DNA of 6,945 bases from Candidatus Aerophobota bacterium (lineage in GTDB: Bacteria > Aerophobota > Aerophobia > Aerophobales > JAGHCO01). Position 1 is the stretch's first letter. The number at the start of each line of letters is the position of its first letter. Below are positions 1 to 5,805 of this stretch, one piece after another. The stretch spans positions 1-6,945 of the forward strand of contig JAGHCO010000250.1 of the NCBI GenBank assembly GCA_021160405.1. The letters are read 5' to 3'. The translations under genes were made by a program, and so were the position numbers. Under the pieces are notes generated by a model, which saw only the letters and a program-made list of their open reading frames with translations, had not been told where the DNA came from and searched no databases.

Positions 1-265
1 CCTCTCTTATCTCTCTATACCGAGAAGTAAGAATCTCTTTGATAGTTCTTCCGTAGACACCCGAGTCCTCAAGACCATAAATAACTTTTAAGTCATTCTT
101 TTTGGCTATCTTCATCGCTTTCTCGTCAAGGGAGGAAATGGCCTCATAGCTATTTTCAAACCAACAATTGAGAAGTATTACCTCAGGATAGGCTATGGCT
201 ACTGCCTGATGAACTTGTTTGGCAGGGTCTATTCCCACTGCCATGATGTCCGTTGGTATCTTCAT
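1..265 (-). CDS. IS110-family transposase (DEDD recombinase), N-terminal part, runs off the left edge
   Basis: Read on the minus strand from ATG at 265, an open frame continues to the window edge (88 codons). It opens with MKIPTDIMAVGIDPAKQVHQ, and residues 62-72 read IYGLEDSGVYG. Both blocks are hallmarks of the RuvC-like DEDD domain of IS110 transposases: D13 in GIDPAK and E66 in GLED match the first two acidic catalytic residues, and their 53-residue spacing is normal for the family. An AGGAG lies 7 bases upstream of the ATG (minus strand, 273-277), which supports this start. The remaining DEDD aspartates and the C-terminal Tnp_20 domain with its catalytic serine would lie outside the window, so completeness cannot be judged. 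Known IS110 enzymes excise and insert their element under guidance of an RNA encoded beside the transposase gene. The gene points away from the permease genes. Confidence 0.9.
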   Translation of the reverse strand, partial: MKIPTDIMAVGIDPAKQVHQAVAIAYPEVILLNCWFENSYEAISSLDEKAMKIAKKNDLKVIYGLEDSGVYGRTIKEILTSRYREIRE

Positions 266-291
266 CCAACATCTCCTGAATACGATATTTT

Positions 292-504
292 TCCCTTCAA
301 GCCGTTGCCGGGTATAAGCGTTCGCCGCATCGTTCTATTAGCGTTACTTGAAGGGAGTTGGGATGAGAGGGCAGACGAAAAAAGCCTTGTCCCTTACGGG
401 GTGGCACAGAGCTCCAGCCTTCTCTCACCCCAAAGCTATTCTACCAAACTAGAGGTGTTAATGCAAAGAACCGATGTTGCAATAGCTATGTTATAAACAT
501 TCTA
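292..504 (-). ncRNA. Candidate IS110 bridge RNA (guide RNA) in the transposase leader
   Basis: On the minus strand, from an inferred start near 504, the leader can form three stem-loops in series. Stem 1 is AGCTATT (487-481) with AATAGCT (440-434), enclosing a smaller GCAA/TTGC hairpin (480-477 with 466-463). Stem 2 is GGGGTG (431-426) with CACCCC (403-398). Stem 3 is TCCCTTCAAG (356-347) with CTTGAAGGGA (301-292), a perfect 10-bp stem around a 45-base loop. It ends 26 bases before the transposase ATG. In characterised IS110 elements such as IS621 a bridge RNA of about 180 bases lies at this place and has a 5' stem-loop followed by target-binding and donor-binding loops. The number of stems, the order and the length fit. 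The pairings are seen in the sequence; the function is inferred. Guide segments cannot be assigned without the right end and an empty site. Confidence 0.5.
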
Positions 505-521
505 CTATCTATTATAACATA
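487..521. repeat. Perfect 10-bp inverted repeat TATGTTATAA / TTATAACATA
   Basis: The arms are 487-496 and 512-521, separated by 15 bases. Each arm contains TGTTATAA, so each strand carries a near-consensus extended -10 (minus TGTTATAAT, plus TGTTATAAA at 489-497), and the two would start transcription facing each other near 504. It may be an IS subterminal binding site, a promoter pair, or chance in AT-rich sequence. The plus-strand copy could in principle drive the downstream permease genes. Confidence 0.5.
511..519 (-). promoter_or_regulatory. Extended -10 promoter for the candidate bridge RNA and transposase
   Basis: On the minus strand this reads TGTTATAAT, a perfect extended -10 element (TG, one base, TATAAT). 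Transcription would start near 504, just ahead of the first stem of the leader RNA. No good -35 hexamer sits 16-18 bases upstream; the best is a poor TATGTA at 539-534. In IS110 elements a -35 can be supplied by the right end when the element circularises, so a missing -35 in the integrated state is compatible with a junction promoter. Confidence 0.45.
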
Positions 522-536
522 CCCAGAGTTCTCTAC

Positions 537-574
537 ATAAAATGAGTTAAAAGAAAATAGGAATTTCATTTTAT
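537..574. repeat. AT-rich 9-bp inverted repeat upstream of the permease ribosome binding site
   Basis: ATAAAATGA (537-545) is complementary to TCATTTTAT (566-574) across a 20-base spacer. It ends seven bases before the AGGAGG (581-586) of the first permease gene. It could form a weak leader hairpin, but it is AT-only apart from one pair and may be chance. The rest of 522-580 shows no open reading frame or clear promoter. Confidence 0.25.
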
Positions 575-594
575 TATCTAAGGAGGATTTAAAA

Positions 595-1587
595 ATGATT
601 TCTTATATTGCCAGACGAATTCTTTATATGATTCCTACCCTTTTAGTAATCTCTGTTATTAGCTTTATTCTTATTCAACTCCCCCCTGGAGATTACCTAA
701 CCTCTTATATAGCTCAATTAACCGAGACAGGAGAATCAGTAGATAAAGCGACGATAGCTTCGCTTAAAAAACGCTACGGATTGGACAAACCAATTTATGT
801 TCAGTATTTTATGTGGATAAAGGGAGTCCTTCAAGGAGACTTTGGCCAGTCCTTTGAATGGAATAAACCTGTAGGTGAGCTAATCTGGGAGAGGTTATCA
901 TTAACAGTGATTATTTCTCTTTTTAGTCTCATTTTTACCTATATTGTAGCTATTCCCATAGGAATTTATTCTGCTACTCATCAATATTCATTAGCTGACT
1001 ATTTCTTTACCTCTATTGGTTTCCTCGGCTTAGCCACTCCTAATTTTCTTTTAGCATTAGTCCTAATGTTTCTTTTTTATAAATATTTTGGTCTTAGCGT
1101 AGGTGGCCTTTTCTCACCAGAGTTTATAGAAGCCTCCTGGAGCTGGGCTAAAATTTTAGATATGATAAATCATATGTGGATTCCGGTGATAGTTATCGGA
1201 ACAGCGGGAACCTGTGGGCTCATCCGCATTATGCGCGGTACCTTATTAGACGAGCTTCGAAAACAATATGTCATTACTGCTCGAGCTAAAGGAGTTGGCG
1301 AAAGAAAACTTTTATTTAAGTATCCTGTAAGAATAGCTATTAACCCTATAATTAGCACCATAGGTTGGACTCTTCCCCAGATTATTTCTGGGGCAACTAT
1401 TACCGCGATAGTACTCAGCTTACCTACTACAGGACCCCTACTTTTAAGATCTTTGATGAGTCAAGATATGTACTTAGCGGGAAGTTTTATTTTAATTTTA
1501 GCCACTTTAACAGTAATAGGAACTTTAATCTCAGATATTTTATTAGCCTGGCTTGATCCCCGAATCCGTTACGAAAGGAGACTATAA
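595..1587 (+). CDS. Peptide/nickel-type ABC transporter permease, DppB/OppB family
   Basis: This 330-residue membrane protein has the family's usual length and layout. An N-terminal MISYIARRILYMIPTLLV segment forms the first membrane helix, a periplasmic stretch includes RYGLDKPIYVQY and GDFGQSF, and about five further hydrophobic helices follow. The cytoplasmic EAA loop lies near residues 225-245 (ITARAKGVGERKLLFKYPVR); it docks on the ATPase subunit. The C-terminus ends in the family's DPRIRYE motif. With the next gene it would form the membrane channel of a di- or oligopeptide importer. An AGGAGG (581-586) eight bases before the ATG supports the start. The gene is intact, but no substrate-binding protein or ATPase gene is visible, and an IS110 element occupies the upstream side. 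The substrate cannot be told from a permease alone; related transporters carry peptides, nickel or oligosaccharides. Confidence 0.93.
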   Translation: MISYIARRILYMIPTLLVISVISFILIQLPPGDYLTSYIAQLTETGESVDKATIASLKKRYGLDKPIYVQYFMWIKGVLQGDFGQSFEWNKPVGELIWERLSLTVIISLFSLIFTYIVAIPIGIYSATHQYSLADYFFTSIGFLGLATPNFLLALVLMFLFYKYFGLSVGGLFSPEFIEASWSWAKILDMINHMWIPVIVIGTAGTCGLIRIMRGTLLDELRKQYVITARAKGVGERKLLFKYPVRIAINPIISTIGWTLPQIISGATITAIVLSLPTTGPLLLRSLMSQDMYLAGSFILILATLTVIGTLISDILLAWLDPRIRYERRL

Positions 1588-1589
1588 GC

Positions 1590-2723
1590 ATGAAGCTTTT
1601 AAAGAAAAAAGCTACTCTGGATAAAAAAACTACTTCTTTTGAGGAAGAATATTATATAGCCTCGCAGTGGCAGCTTATGTGGCGAAAATTTAAAAAACAT
1701 AAGCTTGCTCTGGGTAGCATTGCAGTGCTCGTTATTCTTTATTTAGGAGGAATTTTTTGTGAGTTTGTTGCTCCTTATGGTCTTGAGACACGTCAAATTA
1801 AATATACTTATGCTCCACCTCAACGTATTCATTTCTTCGATGAGAAAGGATTTCATATTCATCCCTTTGTTTATGGGATTAAGAGAAGGATTGATTTGGA
1901 AACCTTGCAAAAGATTTATAGTGAAGATAAAACAAAAAAATATCCTATCCATTTTTTTACTCATGGAGAAAAATATAAAATGTGGAATTTGTTCCCAATG
2001 GATATTCATTTCTTTGGAGTAAAAGAGGGGGGAGTTATTTTTCTTTTAGGGACAGATCGAATGGGTAGAGATATGTTTTCAAGAATTGTCTATGGAGCAC
2101 GTATTTCTTTATCTATAGGATTAGTCGGTGTTTTCTTAAGCCTAGTTATAGGACTAACCTTAGGGGGAATATCTGGATATCTTGGTGGGGTAACAGATAC
2201 CATTCTTCAGCGAGTTATAGAAATTTTAAGGTCTTTCCCTACTATTCCTCTCTGGCTAGCTTTAAGTGCCGCTGTACCACCTCAATGGCCACCACTAAGA
2301 GTTTACTTCGGAATTACAGTGATTCTCTCCTTTATTGGATGGACAGGGTTAGCTCGCGTGGTTAGAGGAAAACTCTTAGCCTTAAGAGAAGAGGATTTTG
2401 TCATGGCGGCTAAAATAGCTGGATGTAAAGATACACGAATAATTGGCCGGCACCTTCTTCCTGGTTTTTTAAGTTATATAATTGTTTCTATGACGCTATC
2501 TATACCGGGTATGATTTTAGGAGAAACTTCTTTAAGTTTTCTTGGCTTAGGTCTTCGTCCTCCTATAACCAGTTGGGGAGTGCTCCTTAAAGAAGCACAA
2601 AATGTAAGAACTGTTGCTCTACATCCCTGGCTTATGATTCCTGTAGTTTTTGTCATCATCACCGTCTTAGCCTTTAATTTCTTAGGAGATGGTTTGCGTG
2701 ATGCGGCTGATCCATATAAATAA
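1590..2723 (+). CDS. Peptide/nickel-type ABC transporter permease, DppC/OppC family, with extended periplasmic loop
   Basis: The gene starts two bases after the preceding permease stop and has its own AAAGGAG (1574-1580), so the pair is surely co-transcribed and translationally coupled. The protein (377 residues) has an OppC-type N-terminus: a charged cytoplasmic tail including QWQLMWRKFKKHKLA, then the first helix at about residues 40-62. The conserved FLLGTDRMGRDMFSRIVYGA block sits near residues 150-170, and the EAA loop near residues 270-292 (VMAAKIAGCKDTRIIGRHLL). It ends in the typical GDGLRDAADPYK. It is about 75 residues longer than standard DppC because of a polar insert (about residues 68-150, with IHFFDEKGF and FVYGIKRR). 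I recall similar inserts in a subgroup of these permeases, so this is probably a genuine subfamily trait. The frame is intact. It ends in tandem TAA codons. Confidence 0.93.
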   Translation: MKLLKKKATLDKKTTSFEEEYYIASQWQLMWRKFKKHKLALGSIAVLVILYLGGIFCEFVAPYGLETRQIKYTYAPPQRIHFFDEKGFHIHPFVYGIKRRIDLETLQKIYSEDKTKKYPIHFFTHGEKYKMWNLFPMDIHFFGVKEGGVIFLLGTDRMGRDMFSRIVYGARISLSIGLVGVFLSLVIGLTLGGISGYLGGVTDTILQRVIEILRSFPTIPLWLALSAAVPPQWPPLRVYFGITVILSFIGWTGLARVVRGKLLALREEDFVMAAKIAGCKDTRIIGRHLLPGFLSYIIVSMTLSIPGMILGETSLSFLGLGLRPPITSWGVLLKEAQNVRTVALHPWLMIPVVFVIITVLAFNFLGDGLRDAADPYK

Positions 2724-2746
2724 TAGGGGTAATGTAAAAATTTTAT

Positions 2747-2903
2747 AGCAGTCGCAACCTTCAGGTTGCGTAAATAAATGAAAAGAGAGTTTATATAGGG
2801 GGAGAAAAATTATCTTAAAGAAATGAGGGTAACCGCAACTTTTAAATTGCGTAAGAGAAGATTAATACATAAGAACGCAAGGCTCTCAAACCTCGCGACT
2901 ACC
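2747..2903. repeat. Cluster of three degenerate REP-like palindromes (CGCAACC...GGTTGCG type)
   Basis: Three hairpins lie in the 237-base gap after the permeases. Unit 1 is perfect: CGCAACC (2753-2759), loop TTCA, GGTTGCG (2764-2770). Unit 2 is CGCAACTTT with AAATTGCG (2834-2851), with one mismatch. Unit 3 is CGCAAGG (2876-2882) with CCTCGCG (2891-2897), with one mismatch. Units 1 and 2 are followed by the same GTAA. GTCGC (2751-2755) before unit 1 is also complementary to GCGAC (2895-2899) at the end of unit 3, so the cluster has an outer palindrome as well. No T-tract follows any stem, so they do not look like intrinsic terminators. Such elements usually occur in many copies per genome. Apart from them, 2724-2960 holds only a TTGACA (2927-2932) without a matching -10. 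Confidence 0.7.
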
Positions 2904-2960
2904 AGTATCTATAAGAAAGAATATTTTTGACACTACCAAATAATAAATAAAGAGAAAAAA

Positions 2961-4319
2961 ATGATCAAATGTGGTTTTAGTAAGAAGATAATAACACCTT
3001 CTTTGGGTATACCTTGCTCCTTAGGGGTGGACAATGAAGCAGAAGAGATATTTGATGATATCTATACCCGGGTGATAGCTCTACAGGATAAAAGTAAAGT
3101 TATCTTTTTAATTTCTGCTGAGGTAATAGCTCTTTCCAGGGAGGATAGAACTGACATAAGAAATGCCATTGCTAAATCTATTAACATGGAAAATTTCCAG
3201 ATAGTAATTCATACTATTCATAATCACCAGGCGCCGAATGTTAGATGGCACGTGTTTTTCAGCTATTAATAAAGATGGTTATCATGCCATTAGCGAAGAT
3301 TATTATAATTATTTTTTAAAGCAGAATGCTAAAGCCGCCAAAGAAGCATTAGAAAATATTGTGGAATTGGAATCAATTGGCTATGGTGAAAGCGAGGTTC
3401 AAGGAATTGAAAGCAACCGACGAATTATTACCTCCGATGGCAAAATTATTATAAGATACAGCCGCCCTCCAGAGAATTTAAAGAAGTATCTAGAAGGTCA
3501 TATAGATCCGAAAGTAAGATGTATAGTTTTAAAGAGGGAAAAGATGAAGAGTATTATTTGGATAAATTATCATGGTCATCCAACCTGCACAGGGGGAGAT
3601 GAAGCACCTTATGTTACTGGGGATTTTCCTAGCTGGGCTCTTCACCTTTTAGGAAAAGAGATACCCCAATACGAATATATTTATATGACCGGTCCCCATG
3701 GAAATCTTAATCCTGGCAAGTATGTTACGGGTACTGAAAGAATAAAGGATAGAAAGCATGGCAGAGATAGGATGGGGAAAATATTAGCTGAAGGAATAAA
3801 GAGAGCTTTAGAAAATGCAGAGTTTAACCAGGTTTATCAGCTTAAATTCTTAAAAGAAAAATTACTCTTGAAATTAAAGTCTGATTTCCCTTCAAAAGAA
3901 AAATTGGAGAAAGACTATCAAGAAGGTTTAAAGGAAATTAAAGAAGCTCATCGTCAAGGAAGGAAGGTTACAGGAGGCGGTTCGATAAGAAGAGCTCAGG
4001 CAAAAAGGGCTATTTATTATAGTCTAATAGAGGGGAAGTTGCCCACTTCTGTGTCAGTACTAAGAATTGGAAATTACTATGCTGTATTTTTCCCTAGCGA
4101 GATTTTCCTGGAAGCAAGCGAGGAAATAAGAAAAATTTATCCGAAGAAAAAAATATTAACAGTCTCTATGTGTAGTGACTATATCTGGTAATACCTACCC
4201 CTCAGGCCTATCGCGAATGAGGATATGAAGTAAATTCATCTCTAGTTGATCCCTCAAGTTTCAGTGCATTAGTAGAGACGGGGAAAAAGTTAATAAAAAA
4301 CTTGATTAAGAATGATTAA
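2961..4319 (+). pseudogene. Neutral/alkaline ceramidase-like hydrolase, broken by two frameshifts and an in-frame stop
   Basis: Three frames joined give one ceramidase-like protein (Pfam Ceramidase_alk type) of about 450 residues. Frame one (2961-3239) has the N-terminal GFSKKIITPSLGIP and the metal-site block IHTIHNHQAP. Frame two (3238-4185) continues with LDGTCFSAINKDGY, a second His block NYHGHPTCTGG, the GPHGNLNPG motif and FFPSEIFLEA. Frame three (4188-4319) supplies IPTPQAYRE, a TGA, then GYEVNSSLVDPSSFSALVE and a TAA at 4317. The first break fits one extra base in CCGAATG (3234-3240). The second fits one missing base near 4186-4188. The TGA at 4218-4220 stands where this family has the first Gly of GGYE. 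The enzyme would cleave amide-linked lipids or similar N-acyl substrates; the true substrate is unknown. The ribosome site before 2961 is weak (AAAGAG). As it stands, the product should be inactive. Confidence 0.85.
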
Positions 4320-4366
4320 GTAAGACAAACGGAGTATATTAATTTACTGAGAGGAAATTTAATAAC

Positions 4367-5764
4367 ATGCGAATAGAAAAAGATATGTTAGGTGAAAAAA
4401 GCATCCCGGATAAATATTATTATGGAATTCATACAAAGAAAGCTTTAGAAAACTTTCCTATTCCCCATTATAAATTAAGTGATTTTCCTGAGTTGATACA
4501 AGCCTTAATCTATATCAAAAAAGCAGCAGCGTATGCAAATTTAAAAATAGGCTTGTTAAGTAAAAGGATTTATAGAGCTATAGAAGATGCTTGTGATAGG
4601 ATTATAAACGATAAATTGTGGGATCAATTCCCGGGTTGATATGCTTCAAGGAGGTGGGGGAACCTCAACTAATATGAATGCAAACGAGGTAATTGCCAAT
4701 ATAGCTGGTGAATTACTGGGGGGGGGTAAGAAAGAGTTCTACAAGAAAGTTCATCCTATCCAGCATGTTAACCTTAGCCAATCTACGGAGGATGTGTATC
4801 CTTCAGCAATTCAAGTAACCTTATTTAGTAAGACAAAGGAATTAGCATACGTTCTTAAAAATTTAGCTCATATCCTTGAAAGTAAGGAGAAAGAATTTTC
4901 CTCCATTATAAAATTAGGAAGAACCTGTCTTCAAGATGCTGTCCCCATAACTTTGGGGCAGGAGTTCTCAGGTTATAAGTGCTTAATTTTGAGAACTACA
5001 TCAGATCTTGAAAAGGAACTTCCTTATATACGGGTATTAAATATTGGCGGTACGGCTGTGGGAACAGGTATTGGTTGCAAGGAGAATTTTGCAAAGTATG
5101 CTTTGGAATATTTAAGTAATATTACCAAAGAAAATTTTCAAGTTGCTAATAATCTCTTTGACGCTACTCAGAACTGTGATGTTCTTCTTTCAGTATCGGG
5201 GAGGCTGAAGAATATTGCCCTGGCCTTATCTAAAATTGGCAATGACCTTCGATTACTCTCCTCAGGTCCAGAAACTGGACTATCAGAGATCATTATTCCC
5301 CCGGTTCAGGTTGGTTCATCAATTATGCCTGGAAAAATTAATCCTGTAATACCAGAGGTAATCAATCAAATAGCCTACAAGGTCTGCGGAAATGATTTAG
5401 CTGTTTCTATGGCTCTAGAACGAGGAGAACTGGAGTTAAATATTATGGAACCGGTGATGATACTTTGTCTTTTAGAATCTATCGAGATATTGAAGAACGG
5501 CATAAAAGTTTTTGGTGAAAAATGTATTAAATATCTTAAAGCCAACGAAAAGGTATGTAGAAAATATGCTAATTCAAGCATCGCCGTCTTTACACCATGC
5601 TCTGTGAAAAATTGGGCTATAATCAAGTAAGTAAGTTAATTAAAGAGCCCAAAGATAAAGGGATTGATATAAAAGATTTGATCTTGAAAAAGAAAATACT
5701 GACCAGGTGCGAATTAGAGGACTGTTTGAAGATAAACTTGATTAGTATGAAGAAAACTTTATGA
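4367..5764 (+). pseudogene. aspA: Aspartate ammonia-lyase (aspartase), broken by two frameshifts
   Basis: Joined frames give a full-length aspartase-type lyase of about 465 codons, which would deaminate L-aspartate to fumarate and ammonia in the cytoplasm. Segment one (4367-4633) has the typical MRIEKDMLGEKSIP and YYYGIHTKKALENFP. Segment two (4635-5597) has VDMLQGGGGTSTNMNANEV, NIGGTAVGTGI and the superfamily signature GSSIMPGKINPV (5313-5348) with its catalytic serine. Segment three (5600-5764) has LCEKLGYNQVSKLIKE and KKKILTRCELED. The first break fits one extra G in GGG (4633-4635), stopping the frame at 4637. The second fits one missing base near CCATG (5595-5599), stopping it at 5628. 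The pocket is unusual: STED (4782-4793) replaces the usual STND, and GRTCLQDAVP has Cys (4926-4928) where His or Gln is normal. GAGAGGAAA precedes the start. The terminal TGA overlaps the racemase ATG. Confidence 0.9.
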
Positions 5765-5805
5765 GAGAAAAGATAATTGGAATTTTAGGAGGAATGGGTA
5801 TCTGA
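5761..5805 (+). pseudogene. Aspartate/glutamate racemase, 14-codon N-terminal stub left by a deletion
   Basis: An ATG overlapping the aspartase stop (ATGA) opens a frame encoding MREKIIGILGGMG, then one codon and a TGA. GILGGMG is the exact N-terminal block of Asp/Glu racemases, which normally continues PEAT and runs about 230 residues. Here the match stops abruptly near 5799 and the sequence continues in another frame as the N-terminus of a dipeptidase. I infer a deletion that removed nearly the whole racemase gene and the dipeptidase start. The placement after aspartase makes sense, since the racemase would feed D-aspartate into it. The stub itself encodes nothing functional. The match rests on only 13 residues plus context. 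Confidence 0.65.

Larger units (their letters stand above)
1..535 (-). mobile_element. IS110-type insertion sequence, left (5') portion; outer boundary approximate
   Basis: The element is defined by the transposase N-terminus and the long GC-richer non-coding leader upstream of it. IS110 elements usually lack clear terminal inverted repeats and make little or no target duplication, so the end cannot be read off directly. I place it between about 517 and 590, because the structured leader and its -10 box end near 519 and the permease ribosome binding site starts at 581. The right end lies beyond position 1. The boundary given here is an estimate. Confidence 0.6.

Noticed and set aside
209..496. 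95-codon open frame on the plus strand
   Set aside because: It lies antisense to the IS110 transposase start and the structured leader, has no ribosome site, and its protein resembles nothing; the minus-strand reading explains the region better.
2753..2903. CRISPR array or intrinsic terminators
   Set aside because: Only three unequal palindromes with irregular spacing are present, and no T-tract follows any of them.
2927..2955. Promoter for the ceramidase-like gene based on TTGACA
   Set aside because: The -35 is perfect, but no -10-like hexamer lies 16-18 bases downstream; the position with correct spacing reads AAGAGA.
3230..3250. Programmed frameshift in the ceramidase-like gene
   Set aside because: No slippery heptamer or clear downstream structure is evident, and the gene has two more lesions further on.
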